A stretch of 64,000 bases of DNA, taken from DAOPYU01 sp942493245. GTDB lineage: Bacteria > Sumerlaeota > Sumerlaeia > UBA8349. Below the pieces are notes generated by a model. That model saw only the letters and a program-made list of their open reading frames with translations. It searched no databases and was not told where the DNA came from. This document shows positions 1 through 10,100 of this stretch, in pieces. The stretch is taken from positions 5,022,001 through 5,086,000 of the forward strand of contig OW818685.1 in the NCBI GenBank assembly GCA_942493245.1. Direction: 5' to 3'. Each line of letters starts with the position of its first letter. Within the stretch, counting starts at the first letter, position 1. The translations under genes and the position numbers were made by a program.

Positions 1-723
1 GAAACCGCGGGCCAGGGCGATATGGTGACCAATTCCATCGGGATGAAGTTCAAACTCATTCCCGCCGGATCGTTTCTGATGGGTTCGCCGGACAGCGAAA
101 AAGACAGAGGAAGCTACGAGGGTCCGCAGCACAAGGTGACATTGACCAAGCCTTATTACCTGGGCGTTTACGAGGTGACCCAGGAACAGTACGAAAAGGT
201 GATGGGGTCGAACCCGAGCCATTTCAAGGGGGCGAAACTGCCGGTCGAGATGGTGAACTGGAACGAGGCGCAGGACTTTTGTCTGAAACTTTCGCAACTG
301 GACAAGAGCATGACCTATCGTTTGCCGAGCGAGGCGGAGTGGGAATATGCTGCGCGAGCGGGAACCAAGACCGCCTATTACTGGGGCGACGGCTTTGATG
401 GCCGGTATGCCTGGTGTCTCCAGAATAGTGGCGGCAAGACGCAGGAGGTTGGCTCTCGCCAGGCGAATCCTTGGGGGCTGTTTGATATGAGTGGGAATGT
501 CTATGAGTGGTGCGAGGATTGGTATGCGGACAAGTACCCCTCGGTTGGTGAGGAGATTGACCCGAAGGGCGCTGCTTCCGGCTCGAGCCGCGTGGGTCGT
601 GGCGGTGGTTGGTACGACGTTCCGCTGGGCTGCCGTTCGGCGTTTCGCTTCGACTACTCGCCCGACATTCGTTTCAACACCTTAGGCTTTCGTGTTCTCG
701 TAGTTCCGGCGGCGGTCCAGTGA
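1..723 (+). CDS. FGE-like (SUMF1 domain) protein, 5' partial
   Basis: The frame is open from base 1, so the N-terminus, probably a lipoprotein signal as in the next two genes, lies outside the window. The visible 240 residues are a formylglycine-generating-enzyme / SUMF1-type C-type-lectin-like domain: NSIGMKFKLIPAGSFLMGS, then VYEVTQEQYEKVMG, YRLPSEAEWEYAARAGT, GLFDMSGNVYEWCED and a terminal GFRV. True FGEs use two cysteines near the RGGSW segment. Here RGGGWYDVPLGCRS keeps only the second, so sulfatase-activating oxidase activity is doubtful and a structural or binding role is more likely (inference). It is the first of three tandem paralogues and resembles the copies at 777 and 1683 almost throughout. 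The stop is TGA at 721. Confidence 0.88.
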   Translation, partial: ETAGQGDMVTNSIGMKFKLIPAGSFLMGSPDSEKDRGSYEGPQHKVTLTKPYYLGVYEVTQEQYEKVMGSNPSHFKGAKLPVEMVNWNEAQDFCLKLSQLDKSMTYRLPSEAEWEYAARAGTKTAYYWGDGFDGRYAWCLQNSGGKTQEVGSRQANPWGLFDMSGNVYEWCEDWYADKYPSVGEEIDPKGAASGSSRVGRGGGWYDVPLGCRSAFRFDYSPDIRFNTLGFRVLVVPAAVQ

Positions 724-776
724 CGGAGGTGGGGTGGGGCGAGCGATAAGCAGAATCAAACTCAGGAGGCGTCTCA

Positions 777-1628
777 ATGCGACATTGGATCATGATCTTT
801 CTCACTCTCTCAATTCTGGTCTGGCTGTTGGCTGGTCGTTCAGAACTGGAGACTCACGATCTGGGACCGAAAGCCAAAGAGGAGGCAAAAGAGAACCCGG
901 CTGTCCAGGAGAAATCTGCAAGCGCCAGTGGCGATGTTCTCACCAATTCCATCGGGATGCAGCTCAAACTTATTCCCGCAAGATCCTTTGTGATGGGTTC
1001 GCCTGAGAGTGAGAAGGACCGGGATAATGACGAAGTCCAGCACAAGGTGACGCTGATCCAGCCCTTCTACCTGGGCGTCTATGAAGTGACTCAGGAGCAA
1101 TACGAGAAGGTGATGGACACAAATCCAAGCCACTTTAAGGGACCAATGCTGCCGGTCGAATGTGTGAGTTGGAATGATGCACAGGACTTTTGCCGGACAC
1201 TTTCGCAAATGGACAAGAGCATGACCTATCGTTTGCCGACTGAGGCGGAGTGGGAATATGCGGCGCGAGCAGGAACCAAGACCGCCTATTACTGGGGCGA
1301 CGCGTTTGATGCCCGATATGTCTGGTGTGATCAGAATAGTGGCGGGAAGACGCAGGAGGTCGGCACGCGGTTGCCCAATGTCTGGGGGCTGTACGACATG
1401 AGCGGCAACGTATGGGAATGGTGCGAGGATTGGAAAGGATCTTACCCAACGGACGAACAGGTGGATCCGAAGGGTGTTGCTTCCGGTTCGAACCGCGTGT
1501 TTCGCGGCGGTTGTTGGTACTACAATACGCAGAGCTGCCGGTCGGCGAATCGTTACGGCTACGTGCCCGACAGCCGTAGCTACAACGTGGGCTTTCGTGT
1601 CGTCGCAGTTCCGGCGGCGGGGCAGTGA
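777..1628 (+). CDS. FGE-like (SUMF1 domain) exported protein, lipobox Cys lost
   Basis: This 283-residue paralogue of its two neighbours has an N-terminal hydrophobic segment (about residues 4-20) and one FGE/SUMF1 domain (about 60-280). AGGAGG lies just upstream of the ATG. The downstream paralogue has the lipobox LLAGC, but here the corresponding sequence is LLAGR (codon 837-839 CGT versus TGT), so it should not be lipidated and may instead be cleaved or membrane-anchored (inference). The catalytic-site region reads RGGCWYYNTQSCRS. It has a cysteine at RGGC and one at QSC, but not at the usual FGE positions. The 50-base upstream spacer is nearly identical to that before the next gene, showing that the unit was duplicated together with its spacer. 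Confidence 0.9.
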   Translation: MRHWIMIFLTLSILVWLLAGRSELETHDLGPKAKEEAKENPAVQEKSASASGDVLTNSIGMQLKLIPARSFVMGSPESEKDRDNDEVQHKVTLIQPFYLGVYEVTQEQYEKVMDTNPSHFKGPMLPVECVSWNDAQDFCRTLSQMDKSMTYRLPTEAEWEYAARAGTKTAYYWGDAFDARYVWCDQNSGGKTQEVGTRLPNVWGLYDMSGNVWEWCEDWKGSYPTDEQVDPKGVASGSNRVFRGGCWYYNTQSCRSANRYGYVPDSRSYNVGFRVVAVPAAGQ

Positions 1629-1682
1629 GCGGAGGTGGGGTGGAGCGAGCGATAAGCAGGATCAAACTCAGGAGACGTCTCA

Positions 1683-2531
1683 ATGCGAAATTGGATCATG
1701 ACCTTTTTCACTCTCTCAATTCTGGTCTTGCTGTTGGCTGGTTGTTCGATGACAAAGAATCAGAACGAGGGGCAGAAAACCGGGGAGCAAGCAAAGGAGA
1801 ACCCGGCTGTCCAGGAGAAAACCGCAAGCGTCAGCGGCGATGTTCTTACCAATTCCATCGGGATGAAGTTCAAACTCATTCCCGCCGGGTCGTTTCAGAT
1901 GGGTTCTCGTGAAGTAGACCGGCCAGATAACGAACGCCCCCGACATTGGGTAACGTTGACAAAACCCTTCTATATGGGTGTTTATGAAGTAACTCAGGAG
2001 CAATATGCGAAAGTGACGGATTTAACTCCAAGTTATTTCAAGGGCCAAAACTTGCCTGTAGAAATGGTGAGTTGGGAAGATGCGCAGGAATTCTGCAAGA
2101 AACTATCGCAACTGGAGAAGAATATGACCTATCGGTTGCCGAGCGAAGCCGAGTGGGAATATGCCGCGCGAGCGGGAACCCAGACGGCGTATTACTGGGG
2201 CGACGGTTTTGATGCCCGGTATGCCTGGTGTGACCAGAACAGTGGCGGGAAGACGCAGGAGGTCGGTACTCGCCAGCCCAACGCCTGGGGGCTGTTTGAT
2301 ATGAGCGGCAATGTCTGGGAATGGTGCGAGGATTGGAAAGCAGAATATCCTACGGGCGAACAGGTTGACCCGAAGGGTGTTGCTTCTGGCTCGCGCCGCG
2401 TGTTTCGTGGCGGTAGTTGGTTCATCTTTCCGCAGCGCTGCCGTTCGGCGTTTCGCAACTACTACCCGCCAGACATCCGCTCCAACCGCTTGGGCTTTCG
2501 TGTCGTCGCAGTTCCGAAGGCGGGGCAGTGA
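1683..2531 (+). CDS. FGE-like (SUMF1 domain) lipoprotein
   Basis: This 282-residue protein has a clear lipoprotein signal, with a hydrophobic run ending LLLAGC and the lipid-accepting Cys at residue 21. A short charged linker (about 25-55) leads into a complete FGE/SUMF1 domain (about 57-280). Landmarks are YRLPSEAEWEYAARAGT, GLFDMSGNVWEWCEDW, RGGSWFIFPQRCRS and the GFRV end. Only the second of the two FGE active-site cysteines is present. AGGAG (CTCAGGAGACGTCTCAATG) gives a good ribosome binding site. It is the last of the three tandem copies. The TGA at 2529 is followed by a gap with palindromic repeats and no obvious terminator. Substrate and partner are unknown. Confidence 0.92.
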   Translation: MRNWIMTFFTLSILVLLLAGCSMTKNQNEGQKTGEQAKENPAVQEKTASVSGDVLTNSIGMKFKLIPAGSFQMGSREVDRPDNERPRHWVTLTKPFYMGVYEVTQEQYAKVTDLTPSYFKGQNLPVEMVSWEDAQEFCKKLSQLEKNMTYRLPSEAEWEYAARAGTQTAYYWGDGFDARYAWCDQNSGGKTQEVGTRQPNAWGLFDMSGNVWEWCEDWKAEYPTGEQVDPKGVASGSRRVFRGGSWFIFPQRCRSAFRNYYPPDIRSNRLGFRVVAVPKAGQ

Positions 2532-2860
2532 GCGAAGGTCGGTCTGGCTGTGGTGCGTGCCGTCGGCACGGAGGTCGAGCGGAGCGAGGTGGGTGAATTT
2601 AACCTAAAAACCGAAGTTGAGGCTGGAAAACGAGTCTTTTGTTTTTTGTGTGATGAGGCGGAAACGGTCTTGCCTCTTTCTCCTTTGGGGTGCGGCTTCA
2701 TTTTACTGCGCCAATCGGGAGATTGGCGCAGTAAAATCCCTCACCGAAAAGGGGAGGAATCCAAAACCGTTTTCGCCCCTTGATTTCACCGCATCCGTGC
2801 AACTTCGGCTCTCAGCCGAACAGCCGTACTGGCAACCCCGCACTCCCGGACACCCAAACC
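2532..2860. other. Intergenic gap with dispersed repeat
   Basis: No gene is supported in this gap between the convergent FGE-like gene and the LacI-type regulator. It holds a copy of a dispersed repeat: an AAAACCGAAGTTGAGG-type stretch at 2606-2645, then the strong palindrome at 2700-2737. Related stretches occur after 20703 and after 39987. Confidence 0.6.
2700..2737. repeat. Perfect 17-bp inverted repeat, CGCCAATC hairpin family
   Basis: Arms 2700-2716 and 2721-2737 are exact reverse complements around the tetraloop GGGA. The core CGCCAATC-GGGA-GATTGGCG recurs in four other intergenic places (20840, 40229, 45448, 50135). No T-run follows on either strand, so it is a repeat rather than an obvious terminator. 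Confidence 0.85.
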
Positions 2861-3910
2861 TCAAGACGACCGGCGCACGACCAGCTCCGTCGCAATCACG
2901 CGCCGGGAGGCCGGGCGGTTCGCCGCCTCGTCCCGGAGTCGCTCCAACAACAGCGTCGCGGCCTCGCGGCCCAGCTGCCCCGCGTCCTGCGTCACTGTCG
3001 TCAACGGCGTCGCCAGCAATTCCGTTTCGAGCACGTTGGAAAAGCCGACCAGCGCCATGTCGCCCGGAATCGCCAACCCCGCGCGCCCGAGCGTCTTGAT
3101 CGCGCCCAATGCCACCGGGTCATTCACACAGAAAACCGCATCGGGCCGGGTCGGGAGGCTCAGAATCTGTTCCATGGCGCTTTCGCCTCCCGCCACCGTC
3201 AGACTCGACGGCGCCACATAGTCCCCAACAGGCGTCAACCCCGCCTTCTTCAACGCAGCCAGATACCCCCGGTGGCGCTCACGCGCCGTCCAGATGCTCT
3301 GCGGCCCGGCTATGTGAGCGATACGCCGGTACCCGCGCGCAATCAGGTGCGAAACGGCGGCCAAGGCCCCCCTGTAATCATCTACCGTGACCGAATCCAC
3401 CATCACCCCGGGAATCAACCGGTCCACGAGAACCAGGGGACAGTTCAATCCCTGAATCCGCTCGGCAATCTGGCGGCTCTCCTTCACCGAAGAGGGCGCC
3501 AGCAGAATGCCATCCACGCGCCGCTCGAGCAACGCCATCACTTCCTGAAATTCCTTGTCCGGGCGGTCATACGAACAACACAGAAACAAATGATAGTCTT
3601 CGGCGCTCAGAATCTGTTCCAACCCGGCAAGCAACGCGGGGAAGATACTGTGATCCACGTCGGGAATCACCACCCCGATGGTCATCGTCTTGCGCTGCAC
3701 CAGATTCGACGCCAGGCGATTGGGCACATACCCCATCTCGCGGGCCACCAGCAAGACCCGTTCCCGCGTCTTCGAATGAATTCCGTACGCATTGTTCAAG
3801 GCCCGCGACACCGTCATCACCGACAGCGAACACGCCCGGGCGACATCTTTCAAACTGACCCGCTTGTCTGCACGCTTCAGCCTTCGCGGCTTCGGCTCAG
3901 ATACGCTCAT
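2861..3910 (-). CDS. LacI-family transcriptional regulator
   Basis: This 349-residue protein is of usual LacI/GalR length. Residues about 18-37 (VSLKDVARACSLSVMTVSRAL) form the helix-turn-helix and continue into the hinge helix. Residues about 75-345 form the periplasmic-binding-protein-like effector domain (TIGVVIPDVDHSIFPALLAG, LVDRLIPGVMVDSVTVDD, PDAVFCVNDPVALGA). Members of this family are usually sugar-responsive repressors. No sugar transport or catabolic gene lies next to it, so ligand and targets are unknown. An N-terminal arm of about 17 basic residues precedes the HTH. The upstream Shine-Dalgarno is weak (GGGAACC), so the start could be a few codons different. Confidence 0.93.
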   Translation of the reverse strand: MSVSEPKPRRLKRADKRVSLKDVARACSLSVMTVSRALNNAYGIHSKTRERVLLVAREMGYVPNRLASNLVQRKTMTIGVVIPDVDHSIFPALLAGLEQILSAEDYHLFLCCSYDRPDKEFQEVMALLERRVDGILLAPSSVKESRQIAERIQGLNCPLVLVDRLIPGVMVDSVTVDDYRGALAAVSHLIARGYRRIAHIAGPQSIWTARERHRGYLAALKKAGLTPVGDYVAPSSLTVAGGESAMEQILSLPTRPDAVFCVNDPVALGAIKTLGRAGLAIPGDMALVGFSNVLETELLATPLTTVTQDAGQLGREAATLLLERLRDEAANRPASRRVIATELVVRRSS

Positions 3911-4123
3911 CTACTGGTTCCCGCCCCAAATTGGAATGACATCATGGCGCCTCTCTCTGCAAGGCGACGGATTAAGTAACGCCTAGCCACCCGGTCTTGT
4001 CAATCCCAATCCCACTTCGAGGGGGAAACCCTCCGGGAATACGCGGAATATCCCGAGCAACGCTCCGGTATCCTGGGTGTCCCCGTTGAGAATTCAAGTC
4101 GCACTTGTTGCAACATGAAAAGG

Positions 4124-4153
4124 GGGGGGAGAGTCTGTCAGGACTCTCCCCCC
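4124..4153 (-). terminator. Intrinsic terminator of the giant surface-protein gene
   Basis: A perfect 12-bp stem (4124-4135 with 4142-4153) encloses a six-base loop. On the minus strand it is followed by CCTTTT. It lies 36 bases past the stop of the 15.3 kb gene, at the expected terminator position. Confidence 0.75.
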
Positions 4154-4188
4154 AGGGGATCAATGGATCTTTTCAGACTCCGCGGACC

Positions 4189-7100
4189 TTACTCCACCGG
4201 GTTGACCACGAAGTTCGGGCTTCCACCCTTCGGCACAAAGACCAGTTTCGCAACCAGGGCCGGGTTCATGTAAGCCGCGCCCCAGAGCTGTCCACCCGTC
4301 TTCTTCGAGGCGATCTTCTTGATCGCGCCCGTGTAGTTCGGCGAGTAGTGCGGGCCGCTCGGCAGGTCCACCTTGTTGTAGCCGGCGATGAAGATCCCGC
4401 TCACCCCGCCGCCCTTGCCGTAAATGGTCCCGAAGTTCGGAGCCAGAACCGTCATCAGCGGATACCCCTCCTGACCCATGACGCCGATCAGACCGCCGAA
4501 CGAAACACCGTTCAGAACCTTTGGCGTCGCCTGAAGGAGTTTCATTGTGTCGGTGCTGACGATCTGCGTCACACGGATGTTGCCCGCCACCACGACATTG
4601 GAAACCTTCACCGGCGCAGGCAGACTGCCCGTGTTCGTCACCTTGTAGTAGCCCGATACGGTCGTGATCTTCTGGATCATCGAGTCAATCAGGTCCGGAA
4701 CGATCGAACTGCCCGAGACACTGATGCTGGTGATCTTCTGAGCGCGAATGTTTGAGCCCATCGGGAACGGCTCGGCGGGCTGCTGACCCGTCACGTCGTT
4801 CACAACGCGCAACACCGGACCGATACCGCCCAGGCTGACGCGGTATTCCTTCACTCCGTTGACCTTGACCGTGTACTTCTTCGTGGCGGCCTTGATGTAG
4901 GAGAGCGTCTGCTCCATGTCGAGGTCGGCCAGGATGGTACCCGTCAGCTGCACCTTCGCCGTCAACGGCATGGCGCCCACCGCAAGATCGCCCGTCGTGT
5001 AGATCGAGGTGGACGGGAACTCGGGAGACGTGCCCGTCGAGTGCTTCGCCACGTCGATCTTGACCGTGCCGAGTTGAGCCGCGCTGATGAAGCTGATGTT
5101 GGCGTTCTTCGTCGTCAGGCTCTTGATCGCGCTGGTCAGGCCGGTTGCCTCGAACGATTCAATGTCAACCTGCGAGTAGAACGACTTCAGGTTGCCATCC
5201 ACCGTGAAGGATTCCAACTTGGCCAGTTCGCGATAAGCGATCTTGCCCGCAACGTCCGCCGCGTTGGCCGGTTTGCCCTTCGGCAGCAACTGGATCTTCA
5301 CGGTGCTCTTGTCACCCGTGCCCGTGAAGGCCAGACTGACCGACGTGGAGTCCGGATCCAGCGTACAGTTCGCGTACTGGATCTTGTACCAGGCCGTCGC
5401 CGGGACCGACGCCGCAGCGATCCAGCCCAAGTCAGCCGCGCTCAGTTCGCTCTGACGCCCACCCTGCTCCGTGCTGGCCGCGCGTACCTGATAGAGGTAC
5501 TTCACGCCCGGCTCGGCCGTCTGGTCGTCGATCGAAAGGGCGCTGATCCAGCCCGTCACTTCCTGAAGGACCGCCGTACCGGTGGTGATTTCCATCGCCC
5601 GGTACACCTTGTAGAAGCTGGCGCCTTCAACAGCCACCCACTCGACCCGCGTCTTGAAGGTGTACACGCCATCCGAGGCGATCACACCCGTCGGAGCGGC
5701 GAGCGCGAAGTTCTCGGGATTGTATTCATACGCAATCACCAACTGGTTGGAAGCCCGGTTGCCATTGCCCGCCACGTCCACACACACACCCGCCGGCACA
5801 TCCACGGTCAGGACCGCATTCGCCTTGAGCGAAACCCGCAGGTCGAAGGTAAACGTCGTGTCGCTGGCATCCACTGCGGCGAAGTTTTCGATCGCCACCC
5901 CCGCCACCGTCACCAGATCCGCGGCGCTGAAACCGAACACCGGTTCACTGAACGCCACCTGCGCCGGAATCAACGTGTCGCTCGTGGCGCTCACAGGCGA
6001 GGAAAGCGTCGCCATCGGCGCCTCGGGATCCACCGTCCAAGTCAGCACATTCGACGGCAGGTTGCCATTGTCCGCCGCGTCCTGCACCACACCGGCCGTG
6101 ATCTGCACCGCTATGTCGCCCGTGCTCTGCGCCGTCACGTCGAAGGTGTAGGTGGCGGCATCCACCGTCACCAGGTTCGAGACCGTCGCGCCCAACACTG
6201 AGATGACGGCAGGCGTCAACTCACTCACCGCCTCGCTGAACGTGGCCGTCACCGAAACCACCGGCTGAGTCGTCGGGTCATCCACCTGCGTCGTCAGCGC
6301 CACCGTCGGGGCCGTGATGTCATAGACCACCGAGAGCGGAGCCGCCGCCAGGTTCCCCTTGCCGAAGACATTGACCGCCACATCGGCCGCGACATTCACC
6401 GTTACCGTACCCTCGGCCGCGGGCGCCACATCGAAGGTGTACACCGCTTCGCTCACCTCCGTGAAGTTGGTCACCGTGCCATTGACCACCGCGACATCCC
6501 CCATCTGGAATTCCGTCACGTCCTGGTCAAACGTCACCGTCACCGGGATGGGCGCAAGATGAGTCGCGAAGCCCGCCGTGGTCGAAATCACCACCACCGG
6601 CGCCGCGCCGTTGAAGACAAAATGCCGCATGATCGTCGCCGTCGTGTTCGGGTTCCCGGCCAGATCCGTCGCCGCCGCTCCGGGAACCTGCGCCATGACC
6701 ACGCCATCCTCCGTCAGAGTCACCAACAGGTTCGCCGTGTAGGTCGTGCCGTCAGAGCCTTCGACAAAGTCTGCAACCGTCGCGTTCGACGTCACCATAT
6801 CGTCGGCCGTGAAACCGATCACCGGCTCATCAAAAGTAATTGTCACCGGAATGATCGTCGCCGTGGTCGGTTCGCTCGCCGAAGAAGTCAGGGTCACATT
6901 CGGCATCTGGATGTCGTAGATCACACTCAACTGAGCGGCCGCCACATTGCCCATTCCCTTGCTGTTGACCGCCACGTTGGCTGCCACATCCACCGTCACC
7001 AGGCCCTGGCTCGAAGGCGTCACTTCGAAGGTGTACACCCGGGCGCTCACCGCCATGAAGTGGCCAACCACTCCGTTGATAGAATCCACATCCACCGACT

Positions 7101-10100
7101 CAAAGCCCGTCACATCCTGATCGAACGTCACCGTGACCGGAATCGGCGAGAGGTTGGTGGCGTCGCCAGCCGTGGTCGAAATCACCACTGTGGGCTGTGT
7201 CAGCGACTTCAGGTAGTTCCGGACAAACTGCGTCGCGGTCGTGTTCGGGTTTCCGGCCACATCGGTCGCCACACCGGCGGCGATGTCGGCCGTCACCACG
7301 CCGTCCTCCGTCAAGGTCACATTCAAGTCTGCCGTGTACGTCGTCAGGTCAGCCCCCATCACAAAGTTCGAAACGGTTGCGTTCGACGTCACGATGTCGT
7401 TGAGGATGAAACCCGGAACCGGCTCGCTGAAGGTGATCAGAATCGGGATCACCGTAGCCGAGGTCGGATCGCTCACCAGAGAGGCTATCGTCACCGTGGG
7501 CGCCGTTTGATCCAGTATCCAGTACTTCATGGCAGAGATCGCGTTGCCGTTTCCGGCCCGATCCACCGCGCCACCGGCCAGGACTTGAACCGCCACCGTC
7601 CCGCTGGTCTGAGCCGTCACCACAAAGGTGTACGTCGAGGCGTTCACCTGGGTCAGGCTCGTCACCGCCGCGTTGGTCGTGACCACATCTTCCAGGCCAA
7701 AGCCCGTGACGGCCTCGCTGAAAGTTGCTGTCGCCACGGCTTGCGAAACGCTGGTCAGGCCAGACAGCGACAAGGCGAGATCCACCGTCGGCGCGGTCGC
7801 GTCCTGAGTCGAAGACACGGTATTGGACCACGCCGTATTCTCCGCGCCTATCGTCGCCAGCGCCCGGTAGAAATACTCGGCCCCATCCGTCAGACCCGTC
7901 AAGGTAGCCTGCGTGGCCGTGACCGTCTGCGAAGTCACACCCGTTGTGAAGCCCGCATTGGTCGCCGCTTCCACCGTGTAGGAGACCGCGCCCGCCACCG
8001 AGCTCCAGAACACCGTATTCTGGGTTCCGGACGTGTAAACCGGTTCCGCCACCATCACCGGCGCCGGTACCTCGCCGCCGATCCAGACCGTCGGGCTGGG
8101 CAGCGACGCCACGTTCGGGTTCCCCACGACGTCCACACACACGCCCGCGTTCACCTGAACCGTCAGGGTACCCGCACCCGCGATGCCCGCCACGGTCGCC
8201 GTGTACGTGGTCGGAGTAACCTGCGCGATCGTCACCGTCGTGTAGGTCACCGAGCCCGTCGCATTGACCACCAGGTCGCCCGGATCTCCGAAACCGAAGA
8301 CCGGCTCATTGAAGAAGAAGTCGAAATCCACCACCGTCACCGTCGTCGGCCCCGTTGTGGAGGGCAGATAATACCGAACATACGGAGACGTGACATCCAG
8401 CAGGATTCCATCGCTCGGAACCGAGAAGGCGCTGACATTGCCCAGAGCATCCGTCGCGCGGATGCGGAAGTACCAGGTCAACCCATCGCCACCCGTCACC
8501 GTCATGGTGTTCAACTGGTACGGCAGAGTCCCCGACGTCGCCACTGTCGCGAACGACGGATCGGACGCCAACTGGTACTCATACGTTGCCAGACCGACAC
8601 CCGCGTCCGAAGCCGGCGCCCAGGTGAACACCAGCGCGGTATCGCTCGTCATGGCGCCCTCATCCACCGGCGCGCCACTGAGAACCGGCGCCGTCGTATC
8701 CCGATAGAACGGGAACACGTCCGACGCGGCGTTCATCCGGCCATCCGTCAATGTCGAGGTCGTCGCACCCGCCGGGATCTGGACGGTCACAAGCCCATCG
8801 CCCTGCGGCACGGCTACGAACGTAAACGTGCGACTGGTCAGCGCCACAACCGACTGGATCGTTGCATTCACCGCCGTGATGCTGGCCGTCGTCAAGTCCT
8901 CGACCGGCTCGCTGAACGTTGTCACAAAGTCCACCGACGCCAGGTTGGTGAACGACCCGCTGGTCACATCCACCGAATCGAGCGCCACCGTCAGCGGAAT
9001 CGGCGAGACGATCGTGAACATCCAATCGGTCTGCGCCAGCGCATTGCCCGCGCTATCGAGTGCCGTCGAATCCAGAACCGCCTCGACCTCGCCTTCGGCC
9101 ACCGTCCCGAAACCGGTGAAAACATAGGGGTTCGATCCAGAAACCGAAATCGCAGCCACCCCATTCAACTTCAGATCGCCCGCCAGCAAGCCCACCACCG
9201 GCTCGCTCAACGTCACAGTAACCGACGTCACCGAGGCCACCACACTCTCCGCCGCCGGCTCAACCGCCACCACCGTCGGAACCGTATTGTCCACCACCAC
9301 GGCCGCGCTCGGACTCGACGCGGCATTCGAGTTCCCCGCCTGATCCTGCGCGGCGCCCGAAGCCACACCCAGCGTGAAGGAACCGTCGCCCGTGATACCG
9401 GCCACGGTCACCGTGTACTGGCTCGCGGAAACAGCCACGATCGTCACGCTCGTCGAAGCCGTGCCCGCATGGGTAACCACCACATCGGCGGCCTGGTCGA
9501 AGCCGGTCACGTCTTCACTGAACATCACCGCAAAGTCCACCGCGTCCGCGTTGGTCGGACCGACCGTCGAAGGCACGATGCTGGCCACCGTCGGCGCCGT
9601 GTTGTCGATCAGAACCGCCGCACTCGGACCACCCGCACTGTTGGCATTCCCCGCCTGATCCTGCGCGGCGCCCGAAGCCACACCCAGCGTGAAGGAACCA
9701 TCGCCCGTGAGACCACTCACCGTCACCGTATAGGTCGTCGCCGAAACCTGGGCAATCGTCACACTCGTCGAAGCCGTACCTGTGTGATTGACCACCACAT
9801 CGGCGGCCTGGTCAAAGCCGGTCACGTCTTCACTGAACGTCACCGAGAAGTCCACCGCGTCCGCGTTTGTCGGACCGGACGTCGAAGGCACGATGCTGGC
9901 CACCGTCGGCGCCGTGTTGTCCACCAACACCGCCTCACTCGGGCCACCCGCACTGTTGGCATTCCCCGCCTGATCCAGCGCGGCGCCCGAAGTCACACCC
10001 AGCGTGAAAGAGCCATCGCCCGTGAGACCACTCACCGTCACCGTATAGGTCGTCGCCGAAACCTGGGCGATCGTCACGCTGGTCGAAGCCGTGCCCGCAT

